Assembly: GCF_007830445.1 (NCBI RefSeq)
Contig: NZ_VLKR01000028.1
Coordinates: 1-64,000 of the forward strand
Length of the DNA stretch: 64,000 bases
Reading direction: 5' to 3'
DNA from: Sphingobacterium siyangense
GTDB taxonomy: Bacteria; Bacteroidota; Bacteroidia; Sphingobacteriales; Sphingobacteriaceae
Shown here: positions 43,806 through 53,677 of the stretch, piece by piece
Position numbering within the stretch: position 1 is the stretch's first letter
How the letters are laid out: every line of letters starts with the position of its first letter
Notes under the pieces: model-generated
The model's input: the letters and a program-made list of their open reading frames with translations, nothing else
Told to the model about the DNA's origin: nothing
The model's database searches: none
Made by a program: the position numbers and the translations under genes

Positions 43806-46800
43806 ATGAATCGTCTAAAAAACTTGCTCTTGGTCACGTCGCTTCTTGCTGGTAGCACAGTCGTTGGTCAACAGCTCAATTATCAGGGCAAACCAACACT
43901 CAAAGAACTTTTTTCAACCATCCGACAACAGACAGGCTATAACATCATTGCCTCTGGCAATCAGATAAACCTTAATACCGTCGTTAAAGTTCAGGCAAAG
44001 GATAAGGCTTTGCGTGATGTTCTTGAAGAAGCCTTTAAGGATTTACCGTTCACTTTTAAAATCGTTGGAAAAGAGATCACCATTCTTCCACGGGAGAAAA
44101 GCGGCCAACAGCATCAAAAACAACAGCAACCTGCCAAACAGCTTTTTGTGGACGGCACCGTAAGGGACAAATCCGGCCCCGTAGAATTGGTAACCGTTTA
44201 CAACAAAAGCAACGACAAAGTCACTTTCACCAATGATAAAGGCGCTTTTAAAATCGAGCGGACCAGCCATACGGATACCTTAGTATTCAGTTCCGTTGGT
44301 TACGAAGAAAGGCAGCTTGCTGTGTCAACTAGCCAAAACACCGTTGCCATGCAACTGTTGCAGACGCAGAACCTGCTTGATGAAGTCAGCGTACTGTCGT
44401 ATGGGCAAGAGGTATCCAAACGGCTCAATACAGGCTCTACTTCTAGCGTCACTGCAGCCACCATTGAGAAAACACCGACAGCAGACCCGCTCATTGCACT
44501 CCAAAATCGGGTTCCAGGTATGATGATCAATACCTTAAACGGCCTTCCCGGCATACAGACTCAGGTGCAAATCCGGGGTATTAATACCGTCAATCAGGAT
44601 GGTGAGGCGCGACAACCCTTGTACATTGTTGATGGTATTCCTTTTAATAGCAATTCACTCGCCTATATCGGTGCGAATGGCCTCACCTCCTCCTATTTAG
44701 GTGAAAGCCCTTTTAAAAGTATCGACCCCAGCACGATTGCCGGCATTGAAGTACTTAAAGATGCTGATGCTACCGCGATCTATGGCGCCCGGGGTGCCAA
44801 TGGTGTGATCCTGATCACCACCAAACGCGGTAAGGCAGGTCGTTCCACCATCAGCGCTGATTATTACCATAGTTTTGGTTCTATCGCTAACTATGTAAAA
44901 ATGCTCAATACCGCCCAATATCTGGAGATGCGGCGTGAAGCTGCAAAAAACGATGGTATTGAGCTTACGCCCAATGATTACCCTGACCTGCTGAAATGGA
45001 GCCAAACGGAAGATCACGACTGGCAAAAAGAATATTTTGGCAATATCGCCCATACGTCCAATGCTGAATTATCCTTAACGGGGGGATCATCGGGTTTCAA
45101 CTACCTCCTTGGCGGTGGCTTTAGGCGTGAAAACACTGTATATCAAAAGAAAAACGGTCTTACCGTCGGTAACTTCCGAAGCAACCTCGACTACCACAGT
45201 AACGACGGCAAATTTAAAGCTTCCCTATCGGCAAGTTATGCAACGGATAAAAATGAAGTCATTCCACTATCGTTTACAAACTTTCAGACCCTGCCTCCAA
45301 ATTTCTCCCTTTACGATGCCGATGGAGAATTAAATTGGACTATAGATAACCCTATTGCTGCGCTGGAGCGTACAGTTGAAAATAGAACTAAAAATTTAAT
45401 CAGCAATATCGCGCTGAGCTATGAGTTGTTACCTAATCTTGTGGCCAAAATCAATACCGGTTATACGCGCATGAAAATGGACCAGCTCGCCATCAATCCA
45501 CGGAGATCATTCAGGCCGTCCGAAAACATCTTGGGCAACAACACTTTTACCAAGGCCAGCGCAGCTACCTTTAATTTTGAGCCTCAGCTGAATTATGATC
45601 TGATCGTGGGGCGCAGTTCATTTCGTGCCCTTCTCGGGGGTACTTATATCCATCGCGGTAACTCAGCAATTACCACAAGTGGAAACGGCTATACAGACGA
45701 TAGTCAGATTAGGGACATCCATGCCGCACCAATCATCAATATCGAACCCAAGGACACTCAGTACCGTTTCCTTTCGGGATTTGCTCGTGTGGGATGGACG
45801 TTTGACCAAAAATATGTCATCAATGCAACCGTCAGACGTGACGGCTCTTCCCGTTTTGGCCCAGGGAAAAAATATGGTAACTTTTGGTCTGTCGGTACAG
45901 CCTGGATCCTCAGCGAAGAGAACTGGTTAAAGGATAATCAGTTTGGCTTGAGTTTTGCCAAATTGCGCGGCAGCTACGGTCTGACGGGTAATGATAATAT
46001 TGGCGACTACTCCTATTTCGTGAATTACGAACGTATATTCGACAATTACCAAGGGCAGGGCTATCTTCCCAAAAACCCATTCAATGCAAATTATCAGTGG
46101 GAAGTCAACAAAAAGCTTGACCTTGCTGCTGAAATGGGCTTCTTGAAAGACCGCATCATCTTTGAAGCAAACTATTACCGCAATCGGTCGGGCAATCAGT
46201 TAGTTGGCTACGGATTACCTACACAGGTGGGTTTTAGTTCGGTCAACCAAAACCTGGATGCCAATGTACAGAATAGCGGCTGGGAATTTAGTCTGCAGAC
46301 CACACCGATCAACACCTTGGCCTTCACCTGGAAGACCAACTTTACCATGAGCATCAACCGCAACAAACTCCTGTCTTATCCCAATCTTGCAAGCTCCTCC
46401 AACAGCCTCACCTATCAGATCGGTAAACCATTAAATCTGATCTGGGGGTATGAATATCTAGGAATCAACGCTGCAGATGGGCAACCGCAATTCCGCGATG
46501 TGAATGGCGACGGTTTTATCAGTTTTCCAGATGACTATGTCCCCTTGGCAAACAATATTCCGACCTTCTTTGGTGGTCTCGGCAACTCGTTCAATTATAA
46601 AAACTTTGATCTCGACGTATTTTTTAGTTTCAAAAAGAACAAGCATATCTACAATTATCCATTTACGAGTGCCGGAAGTGTCATCAATGCCCCCGCAATT
46701 GTCTTGGACAGATGGCAACATCCGGGTGAGGAAGCTAAATTTCCGGCCTACACCACCAATTCTAGTACCATGTCGGACTACAATTCATCGAGTGCCAATT

Positions 46801-47015
46801 TTGTGGACGGGTCGTACATCCGCTTAAGCAATATTACCCTAAGCTACTCGGTACCGGGTAAAATGCTTGAGAAGCTAAAACTTAAAAACCTACGCGCCTA
46901 TGCCACTGGAGCCAATCTACTGACCATCACCAGTTATAAGGGTACCGATCCAGAGACCGGCGTGGATATGCCCATGCTTAGGACATTTACACTGGGGATA
47001 CGGACTTCATTTTAA
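43806..47015 (+). CDS. SusC-like TonB-dependent transducer with STN domain
   Basis: A 1069-residue SusC/RagA transporter with signal peptide, STN domain (about 25-95, LKELFSTIRQQTGYNII), a carboxypeptidase-regulatory-like domain (about 110-185), plug (VLSYGQEVSKRLNTGS, ATAIYGARGANGVILITTKRG) and barrel ending LGIRTSF. The STN domain connects it to FecR and the ECF sigma factor upstream. It forms one operon with SusD, a thioredoxin-like protein and an M16 peptidase. No glycoside hydrolase is linked, so the ligand may be a peptide, protein fragment or metal-binding compound rather than a glycan. Confidence 0.92.
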   Translation: MNRLKNLLLVTSLLAGSTVVGQQLNYQGKPTLKELFSTIRQQTGYNIIASGNQINLNTVVKVQAKDKALRDVLEEAFKDLPFTFKIVGKEITILPREKSGQQHQKQQQPAKQLFVDGTVRDKSGPVELVTVYNKSNDKVTFTNDKGAFKIERTSHTDTLVFSSVGYEERQLAVSTSQNTVAMQLLQTQNLLDEVSVLSYGQEVSKRLNTGSTSSVTAATIEKTPTADPLIALQNRVPGMMINTLNGLPGIQTQVQIRGINTVNQDGEARQPLYIVDGIPFNSNSLAYIGANGLTSSYLGESPFKSIDPSTIAGIEVLKDADATAIYGARGANGVILITTKRGKAGRSTISADYYHSFGSIANYVKMLNTAQYLEMRREAAKNDGIELTPNDYPDLLKWSQTEDHDWQKEYFGNIAHTSNAELSLTGGSSGFNYLLGGGFRRENTVYQKKNGLTVGNFRSNLDYHSNDGKFKASLSASYATDKNEVIPLSFTNFQTLPPNFSLYDADGELNWTIDNPIAALERTVENRTKNLISNIALSYELLPNLVAKINTGYTRMKMDQLAINPRRSFRPSENILGNNTFTKASAATFNFEPQLNYDLIVGRSSFRALLGGTYIHRGNSAITTSGNGYTDDSQIRDIHAAPIINIEPKDTQYRFLSGFARVGWTFDQKYVINATVRRDGSSRFGPGKKYGNFWSVGTAWILSEENWLKDNQFGLSFAKLRGSYGLTGNDNIGDYSYFVNYERIFDNYQGQGYLPKNPFNANYQWEVNKKLDLAAEMGFLKDRIIFEANYYRNRSGNQLVGYGLPTQVGFSSVNQNLDANVQNSGWEFSLQTTPINTLAFTWKTNFTMSINRNKLLSYPNLASSSNSLTYQIGKPLNLIWGYEYLGINAADGQPQFRDVNGDGFISFPDDYVPLANNIPTFFGGLGNSFNYKNFDLDVFFSFKKNKHIYNYPFTSAGSVINAPAIVLDRWQHPGEEAKFPAYTTNSSTMSDYNSSSANFVDGSYIRLSNITLSYSVPGKMLEKLKLKNLRAYATGANLLTITSYKGTDPETGVDMPMLRTFTLGIRTSF

Positions 47016-47033
47016 ACCATTTAGACTACGGAC

Positions 47034-48413
47034 ATGAAAACCAACTATATCAAATTATTGAGCTTCCTTTTACCTGTTGCCTTAGGTATGAGCAGTTGCA
47101 ACAAACTGCTGGAGGTGACGCCAAAATACATCTACACAACGGATCAAATTTATGCGAATGACACCATGGCCGACAGTGTTGTCGTCGGGATGTATGGCCG
47201 ATTTGCTGCTTATCAAAATGATCTTTCACTGAACACGGGATTATCTTCCGACGAGCTGATACCCGGTATCAATAGCTTTAACCCCGGGTATAGCTTTATG
47301 TACAGCTACAACCTCAATCCCTTTTCGGCGCAGACGAATGACTTTTGGGGAAATCTATATTCCATCATTGGGGTTAGCAATGCAATCATTGAAGGCGTTG
47401 GGCAATCCAAGGGCATGACGCAAGCTGGCAAGGATGAAGCCATCGGCCAAGCTAAATTTATGCGGGCCCTCAATTACTATTTTTTGGTCAATCTCTATGG
47501 CGATGTTCCTTTGGTGCTGACGACTAATTATCCGGAAGAACGGCTCAAACCGCGCGCAGCGGTAGCGGCAGTGTATACGCAGATCATTCAGGATCTGGAA
47601 GATGCCAGCCAGCTTTTAGGCTCGGATTATCCGGGCGAGCGCGTGAAGGCCAATAAGTGGGCTGCATTGGCCCTGTTGTCGCGTGTATACCTATTTACCA
47701 AAGACTGGACAAAAGCTGAGCAGGCCGCCAGTCAGGTGATCGCACAGTCGCAGTTGTTCCAACTGGGCCATTTTGATCGTGCAGACGGGGGCGAGCCAAT
47801 GGATATCTTTACCAAAAACAATCCCGAGCAGATATTGCAGCTATGGAACAGTGTGGGCGCCTCCATTGGTATCGGCATAAAAGGAGAGTTTGCCAGCTTT
47901 GGCGTAACTGAAGATGCAACGGGTCTATTGCCAGCATTTGAGGAGAACGATAAACGAAAAGAAAACTTCGTCCGTTTTGAAGAAACAGTAAACGGCTATC
48001 AGATCAACAAATACCGTTCGGACGGCGAAGCCGGATCTGCAAACAATGAGTATACCTCGGTGTTGCGCCTGGGCGAACAATACCTCAACCGTGCCGAGGC
48101 ACGCCTGGAACTTGGTCTCTCAACGGCTGTTGATGATATCAATATCCTACGCAGGCGTGCGGGACTTACGGATTTATCCAGTGGATTATCTAAATCACAG
48201 GCGAGAGCAGCCATCGTGCAGGAGCGTCGCGTTGAACTCTGTTTCGAATGGGGCGACCGTTGGTTTACTCTCAAACGCTTGGGGCTAGCCGATAACGTGA
48301 TGAAAAAAGCAAAACCGACCACCTGGAAGACGTTTGCCCTACTCTACCCTTTACCGACCGTTGAGCTTCAAAATAACAGAGAATTAACGCAAAATCCGGG
48401 ATATAACAACTAA
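47034..48413 (+). CDS. SusD-like nutrient-binding lipoprotein
   Basis: A 459-residue RagB/SusD protein, shorter than those of the two glycan loci (about 520-540). It has a lipoprotein signal (LGMSSC), KFMRALNYYFLVNLYGDVPL, ALALLSRVYLFTKDW, VLRLGEQYLNRAEARL and VQERRVELCFEWGDRWFTLKR near the end. It partners the SusC encoded 18 bases upstream. Short SusD proteins of this RagB-like type are frequent beside thioredoxin and peptidase genes in Sphingobacteriaceae. Confidence 0.92.
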   Translation: MKTNYIKLLSFLLPVALGMSSCNKLLEVTPKYIYTTDQIYANDTMADSVVVGMYGRFAAYQNDLSLNTGLSSDELIPGINSFNPGYSFMYSYNLNPFSAQTNDFWGNLYSIIGVSNAIIEGVGQSKGMTQAGKDEAIGQAKFMRALNYYFLVNLYGDVPLVLTTNYPEERLKPRAAVAAVYTQIIQDLEDASQLLGSDYPGERVKANKWAALALLSRVYLFTKDWTKAEQAASQVIAQSQLFQLGHFDRADGGEPMDIFTKNNPEQILQLWNSVGASIGIGIKGEFASFGVTEDATGLLPAFEENDKRKENFVRFEETVNGYQINKYRSDGEAGSANNEYTSVLRLGEQYLNRAEARLELGLSTAVDDINILRRRAGLTDLSSGLSKSQARAAIVQERRVELCFEWGDRWFTLKRLGLADNVMKKAKPTTWKTFALLYPLPTVELQNNRELTQNPGYNN

Positions 48414-48425
48414 ACACGATATACA

Positions 48426-49559
48426 ATGAGAATTACGCTATTAGCTTTTGCCTTTCTTTATTCCCTATGCTTCGTCAAGGCGCAGGAAAAAGCAACCTAC
48501 CAGCTTCAGGGAACGCTTGCGGGCGCACCAAAAAATCACCAGGGAAAACTATTTCTGCAACGCTTTGGCTCCGATCTCCCGCTTGATTCTGCCCGGCTGG
48601 AACAAGGCCATTTTCGCTTTAAAGGTACTTCCGAAGGACCTGAAATCGCGAATCTATTTTACATGGATGCTACGGGGAAACGATCAGAAACACTCGATTT
48701 CTATTTGCACCCTGGCAAGATAACGATTCGGGCCAAATTCGGTCAACTTAATCAAGCGGAGATAGCGGGCTCAACATTGAATACTGAAGCTAGAAGCTTT
48801 GACAAAACGCATCAGACGATATTGGACAGCATCAGTACACTAATGGCTGCCTATTTCGAGGCAGAGAATGCTTTTTCCCAAGATAGTTTTCGCATGGATT
48901 CGCCGGCACGGGCTACCATCAACACGATTGACTCGAGCCTCAACAAATGGTCTGCGGCACTACAGAAAGCACAGATCAACTATGTGCAGCAGCATACGGA
49001 TAATCTACTCAGCCTTTTTAAACTACAGGCACTCCTGAAAGATCCCAGCAATCAGCAACTGGTATCGGAGCTGTTTGACAAACTTACACCATCCCTTCAA
49101 GATTCGCCGTTGGGCCAGGAGGTCCGAGAGCAGCTTGCCAATCTTAAAAATCTAAAGATCGGTGATATCGCACCAGAATTTTTATTGGCGGATACTGCCG
49201 GACGTCAGGTGAAGCTGACCGACTTTCGGGGCAAATATGTACTCGTTGATTTCTGGGCCAGTTGGTGTGTACCCTGCCGCGTGGAAAATGAACATGTAGC
49301 AAAAGCCTACGATGCTTTTAAAGTTAACGGGTTTGAAGTATTGGGTGTCTCCACAGATTTTGCGCTCAGCAGCTGGAAAAAAGCCGTTTCGGACGATGGT
49401 ATGACCTGGACCAATGTGGTTGATCCGGATGGTCAGGTGAGCGCAGCATATCATATCAAAAGTATTCCCTCCAATTACCTCTTGGATCCCACAGGGAAAA
49501 TCATCGGCATCAACCTACGCGGCGACGCCCTTTATGAAACACTAAAAAACATATTCTAA
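48426..49559 (+). CDS. TlpA-like thiol-disulfide oxidoreductase
   Basis: A 377-residue exported protein. After the signal peptide (cleaved near FVKAQ) comes a DUF4369-type beta domain (about 22-120), a helical linker, and a C-terminal TlpA/AhpC-TSA thioredoxin domain with FWASWCVPCRVEN (CxxC at Cys281 and Cys284). It should reduce or isomerise disulfides in the periplasm. It lies 12 bases after susD and 22 before the M16 gene. A reductase next to an oligopeptide-type transporter and peptidase suggests handling of disulfide-containing peptides, but this is inference. Confidence 0.9.
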   Translation: MRITLLAFAFLYSLCFVKAQEKATYQLQGTLAGAPKNHQGKLFLQRFGSDLPLDSARLEQGHFRFKGTSEGPEIANLFYMDATGKRSETLDFYLHPGKITIRAKFGQLNQAEIAGSTLNTEARSFDKTHQTILDSISTLMAAYFEAENAFSQDSFRMDSPARATINTIDSSLNKWSAALQKAQINYVQQHTDNLLSLFKLQALLKDPSNQQLVSELFDKLTPSLQDSPLGQEVREQLANLKNLKIGDIAPEFLLADTAGRQVKLTDFRGKYVLVDFWASWCVPCRVENEHVAKAYDAFKVNGFEVLGVSTDFALSSWKKAVSDDGMTWTNVVDPDGQVSAAYHIKSIPSNYLLDPTGKIIGINLRGDALYETLKNIF

Positions 49560-49581
49560 TTCGCAATTTTATCACAATTAT

Positions 49582-52428
49582 ATGCATTTAAAAAAACTGC
49601 TCTACCTTTCCCTGTTAGGTTTTAGTCCGGTGCTTGCCCATAGCAGTAGCACCCCCGGGGCGACGGAAATCGTATGGGCAAAATACGAAGCCGATACCAC
49701 CGCTTTACCTTTTGACAAAAGCGTCCGTTATGGTAAACTGGCCAATGGACTCACCTATTATATCCGTAAGAATACCGAACCCCAAGAACGTGTTTATATG
49801 TATCTGGTCAACAAGGTGGGATCTATCCTGGAGAACGAAAAGCAGCGTGGGCTGGCGCATTTTCTGGAGCATATGGCCTTCAATGGCACGACGCACTATC
49901 CCGACAACAGCCTGGTTGACTACCTGCAAAAAAATGGGATCAGCTTTGGTGCCGATATCAACGCGTATACCAGCTTCAACGAAACCGTTTATCAACTGCA
50001 GCTGCCGTCCAATGATGGCAAACTTGTTGGCAACGGCTTTCAGATTCTTCAAGACTGGGCACAGGGTATCAGTCTGACCCATCGCGAAATCGACAAAGAG
50101 CGTGGCGTGATATTGGAAGAAAAGCGTGCCGGCAAGAGCCTGGGCGAGCGCATCCAGGACAAGACTTTACCTGTCGCGCTCAATCATTCCCTATACGCAC
50201 AGCGCATTCCAATTGGTACCGAAGAAGTCATTCAACATTTCCCTTATGAGGAAATTGAGCATTTTTATAAAAGCTGGTACCGCCCCAACCTCCAAGCCGT
50301 TATTGTCGTCGGTGATATCGATGTCGACCAGACCGAGCGAACGCTGAAAAAACAGTTTTCTTTGCTCAAAAATCCTTTGCAGCCAACAGCTCGAAAAACA
50401 TACCACATTCCACTGCAGGGCAAAAATCAATTTATGGTGGTGACGGATCCTGAAATTACCGCAACCTCCATTGCGATCAGCATCAAACACCCCGAGCGTA
50501 AATTAGAGAACCTCGCCGACTATAAGCACAACCTGATCAAGACCCTGTTTAACACCATGATGTCAGGGCGATATAGTCCATTATTTCGCATAGCGAATCC
50601 GCCCTTTTTGAGCGGTGGCGCATCATTAAGTGGCTTTATGGGTGGGCTAGATGTATTTCAGATCGAACTCACGGCCAAACCAGGTCGTCTGAAAGAAGGT
50701 TTTGACGCAGTATGGCGTGAACTTTTGCGGGCGAAACAATATGGCTTTACGGCCGCAGAACTGCAACGCGCCAAGGATACCTATATGAACCAAATGGAAA
50801 ATATGCTCGAAGAAAAGGACAAGATTGCCTCCGAACAATATGTACAGGAATATATTCAGCATTTTCTGAACGGGGTAGCCTCTCCGGGTATCGATCATGA
50901 GATGAAACTGACGCGTGAAATGCTTCCGGCGGTCAGCCTTTTGGATATCCAGCAGCTCTTGCAACAGTATCTAACCGATAGCAACTGCGACATCATTATT
51001 TCAGCTCCTGAAGGCGATCAGGCAAATATGCCGAAAGAGGCCGACATCAACAGTTGGATCGCTACCTTGTCCAAAGAAAAACAGACGGCCTTCACCGAAG
51101 AAACAAGCGATTTGCCGCTGCTCAAACGGGAAGCTCAATCTGGTACAATTGTTAAAGAAGAAAAAGACAGCAGTTTAGGAACGACGACCTTGACGTTGAG
51201 CAACGACGTCCGGGTACTCTTAAAACCGACCAACTACCAAAACAATCAGATCACCTTTCAAGGATATTCCTATGGCGGAACATCACTTTACGATGATCGA
51301 GATTTTCAGAGCGCGACCAATGCCGTTGGCCTCATTGCTGCCAGCGGGCTGGGCAACTATACAGCCGAACAATTTGAAAAATCATTAGCCGGACGAACGG
51401 CCTCGGCATCCCCCTTTATCAGTGAGACTGCCCAGGGCGTGAGCGGCTATGCCAACAATAAAGACCTGGAACTTGCCCTGCAGATGATGTACGGCTACTT
51501 TACAGAGCCTCGCCTAGATACCGCTATTGTTGCGGGTATCTTGGCCAATGCCAAAGATGGACTTAAAGACCGCGATAAGAATGGCGACGCTGTATTCCAA
51601 GACTCGGTCATGGCTATCCTGTCGGGCAATAATGTTCGTCGCACGGGGTTAACCATGGAGAAGATCAATCAGATCAATCCTCAGCGTGCTTTGGACATCT
51701 ACAAAGAACGTTTTGCCAATGCTTCGGGCTACAATTTTGCTTTTGTGGGCAGCTTTGACATTGAAAAAATAAAACCATTGCTTGCCAAGTATATTGGCGG
51801 ATTACCCAGCATCTCGTCGAAGGCACCTGCTTACCGTGATTTAAACATTCATATTCCTGCGGGGAAGATCGAGAAAAAGCTGGCGCTGAGCAAAGAAGAT
51901 AAAGCGATGGTCTATCTTGTTCTTTCGGGCCCATATGACTATAGTGAAGCCAATAATATGGCTTTGCAGGCCTTTCGGGAAGTTTTGGATATCCGTTTGT
52001 TGGAACGACTACGTGAAGAAGAAGGCGGTGTGTATTCGCCATCGATCCAGATGGATTATAGCAAGCTGCCTGATGCCCGTTATACCCTTACGGTAGCCTT
52101 CAGCTGTTCGGTGGCCAATGCGGACAAACTAGCGAAGTATTCGCTTGAGGAAATTGAGAAATTAAAGACTGCAGGACCTTCTGTTGCCAATCTCGACAAA
52201 TTCAAAGCGAATGACAAGCTAAACTACGAATCCGCACTAAAAACAAATGATTTCTGGTCGAATTACCTGTACAGCAACCTGTATAATGGCGATGATATGC
52301 ACCGCATTTTTGAACGTGCATCGTTGCGCGATCAGCTGACCCCAGCGCTAGTTAAAGCGGCTGCCAAACGCTATATCAGTGACCAAAACGTTATTAAGAT
52401 CGTGCAGCTTCCAGAAGTAAAAAAATAA
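49582..52428 (+). CDS. M16 family zinc metallopeptidase
   Basis: A 948-residue double-length M16 (pitrilysin/insulinase type) peptidase with a signal peptide. The inverted zinc motif HxxEH is in LAHFLEHMAFNGTTHYPDN (His93, Glu96, His97), with the third ligand Glu in the REIDKERGVILEE region (about 175). The second half (about 520-940) is the catalytically empty M16C-type domain, with RLREEEGGVYSPS that closes the clam shell. M16 enzymes degrade peptides of a few to a few dozen residues. It is the last gene of the operon and presumably digests what SusC/D import. Confidence 0.94.
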   Translation: MHLKKLLYLSLLGFSPVLAHSSSTPGATEIVWAKYEADTTALPFDKSVRYGKLANGLTYYIRKNTEPQERVYMYLVNKVGSILENEKQRGLAHFLEHMAFNGTTHYPDNSLVDYLQKNGISFGADINAYTSFNETVYQLQLPSNDGKLVGNGFQILQDWAQGISLTHREIDKERGVILEEKRAGKSLGERIQDKTLPVALNHSLYAQRIPIGTEEVIQHFPYEEIEHFYKSWYRPNLQAVIVVGDIDVDQTERTLKKQFSLLKNPLQPTARKTYHIPLQGKNQFMVVTDPEITATSIAISIKHPERKLENLADYKHNLIKTLFNTMMSGRYSPLFRIANPPFLSGGASLSGFMGGLDVFQIELTAKPGRLKEGFDAVWRELLRAKQYGFTAAELQRAKDTYMNQMENMLEEKDKIASEQYVQEYIQHFLNGVASPGIDHEMKLTREMLPAVSLLDIQQLLQQYLTDSNCDIIISAPEGDQANMPKEADINSWIATLSKEKQTAFTEETSDLPLLKREAQSGTIVKEEKDSSLGTTTLTLSNDVRVLLKPTNYQNNQITFQGYSYGGTSLYDDRDFQSATNAVGLIAASGLGNYTAEQFEKSLAGRTASASPFISETAQGVSGYANNKDLELALQMMYGYFTEPRLDTAIVAGILANAKDGLKDRDKNGDAVFQDSVMAILSGNNVRRTGLTMEKINQINPQRALDIYKERFANASGYNFAFVGSFDIEKIKPLLAKYIGGLPSISSKAPAYRDLNIHIPAGKIEKKLALSKEDKAMVYLVLSGPYDYSEANNMALQAFREVLDIRLLERLREEEGGVYSPSIQMDYSKLPDARYTLTVAFSCSVANADKLAKYSLEEIEKLKTAGPSVANLDKFKANDKLNYESALKTNDFWSNYLYSNLYNGDDMHRIFERASLRDQLTPALVKAAAKRYISDQNVIKIVQLPEVKK

Positions 52429-52475
52429 ATACAGAAGGGCTATTGACATCGCATTATTTTCATAAGCACTGAACA

Positions 52476-52516
52476 CAAGAAAGCCGCAAAGATGTATATT
52501 CTTTGCGGCTTTCTTG
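52476..52516. terminator. Strong bidirectional terminator
   Basis: A perfect 16-bp stem (CAAGAAAGCCGCAAAG / CTTTGCGGCTTTCTTG) with a nine-base loop lies between the converging M16 gene (ends 52428) and the small lipoprotein gene (ends 52611). Confidence 0.87.
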
Positions 52517-52610
52517 TTTACTGACCAAACCTCCTGATTGACCGAAAAAGGAAATTATCTATCACTGGAATTTATGTTTGCCCATCGATGATTGCGAACA
52601 ACATCATGTT

Positions 52611-53051
52611 CTAAAAAAAGCTTCGAAACTTCCAAGCCAGTGCAAATGCCACTAACAGCAATCCGATGAGCCAAAGATTGGGGACTACCCATGCACTCCA
52701 TTTTTCTGTGCTTTGCTGCTGCAGCGTTTTTACGCGGCTAGCGCTGCTGTTTGTCGAGGCCTCCTGTTTATCACTTATCTTTACCTGAGATTCCAGCATG
52801 GCAAACTGCCCCTTTTGACCGATCAAACCACTATCGGGATGAAAGCGAAAACTGCTATCCGTCAAAAAAAGCCAATGCCGCGATTGGCTATCTCTCTGTC
52901 CGCTGTACCAAATATCGAGTTGCTGCTTGTATTTTGACTGCGTTTGTTCTTCCCGCAGAGCTTCTTTCCGCTCGCTTTGATAAAGTTTACAGGAACAAAA
53001 TAACAAGAAGACTATAGAAAAAAGTAACCGTTTGTACATATACGTTTCCAT
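52611..53051 (-). CDS. Lipoprotein with C-terminal TM helix, unimolecular-spanin-like, copy B
   Basis: A 146-residue paralogue of the protein at 29049-29495. It has a lipoprotein signal (VFLLFCSC, Cys21), a hydrophilic helix-prone middle (SERKEALREEQTQSKYKQQL) with TDSSFRFHPDSGL, and a C-terminal transmembrane helix (LWLIGLLLVAFALAW) followed by KFRSFF. A lipid anchor at one end and a membrane helix at the other would tie outer to inner membrane, as phage unimolecular spanins do. The ATG at 53051 stands 11 bases after the amidase stop; four codons later there is another ATG. Known relatives: none recognised by me. Function inferred from topology and neighbours. Confidence 0.68.
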   Translation of the reverse strand: METYMYKRLLFSIVFLLFCSCKLYQSERKEALREEQTQSKYKQQLDIWYSGQRDSQSRHWLFLTDSSFRFHPDSGLIGQKGQFAMLESQVKISDKQEASTNSSASRVKTLQQQSTEKWSAWVVPNLWLIGLLLVAFALAWKFRSFF

Positions 53052-53062
53052 ATCCCCTCCCC

Positions 53063-53677
53063 TCAATCCAGCCAATTTGAAAAAGCATAAATGGTAGCCA
53101 AAGGACGCCGCTTGCACAACACACCATTGTCCACATTCCCTTCCACAGTCACGATCCAATTACCCTCCTTTTTGCGCACAATCCCCACATGATTGATACG
53201 CTGGAGACTAGGGCTATAAATGGCGAAGAGATCTGCCTGCCGCACAGTCCCCTGCTCGATCTGCCGTGCCGTATAACGCCGAGTCATTGGAAAAAGTGCC
53301 GGGCTCCAGGCATTGCGCGGAGCTCCAAGGCCAGCTTTGCCATAACACCAAGAGACAAAAGCCGCACACCAGGCATTTCCTTTCCCAAGCCCAACATAGC
53401 GCAGATAGGTTTCTACCCGCGTACCATCGTTTTTTCCTGTCGCCTCCCGCACGCCGATTTCCTGTACGGCGAGAGCTACAATCCGTTCGCGCGTACGCGG
53501 TAGGGTATTGCAATGCGCTGAGGGGAGATTCTGATTCACTGATTCTACATGGATATTTACAGATCCAGCGTAGTTGCCAGATAGATTCGAATACGCTACA
53601 GCAGCATTGCGAGCACGGCCAAGAAAGAGAACAGCGATAGAAAGAATACCGAAAAATAGATAATGCATTGTTGCCAT
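53063..53677 (-). CDS. Cys/His peptidoglycan amidase (CHAP/NlpC-like), endolysin-like
   Basis: A 204-residue protein with an N-terminal hydrophobic segment (about 5-20, LFFGILSIAVLFLG) that is either a signal peptide or signal anchor. The enzyme domain begins near residue 65 (VQEIGVREATGKNDG) and carries AWCAAFVSWCYG (Cys104), INHVGIV (His163) and TVEGNVDN (Glu179), the triad order of CHAP/TIGR02594-type amidases. It should cut peptidoglycan peptide or amide bonds. Its start overlaps the 3' end of the membrane-protein gene by 82 bases and the spanin-like gene follows after 11 bases. This is the intact copy; the paralogue at 29507-30121 has a stop codon at residue 124. Confidence 0.82.
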   Translation of the reverse strand: MATMHYLFFGILSIAVLFLGRARNAAVAYSNLSGNYAGSVNIHVESVNQNLPSAHCNTLPRTRERIVALAVQEIGVREATGKNDGTRVETYLRYVGLGKGNAWCAAFVSWCYGKAGLGAPRNAWSPALFPMTRRYTARQIEQGTVRQADLFAIYSPSLQRINHVGIVRKKEGNWIVTVEGNVDNGVLCKRRPLATIYAFSNWLD

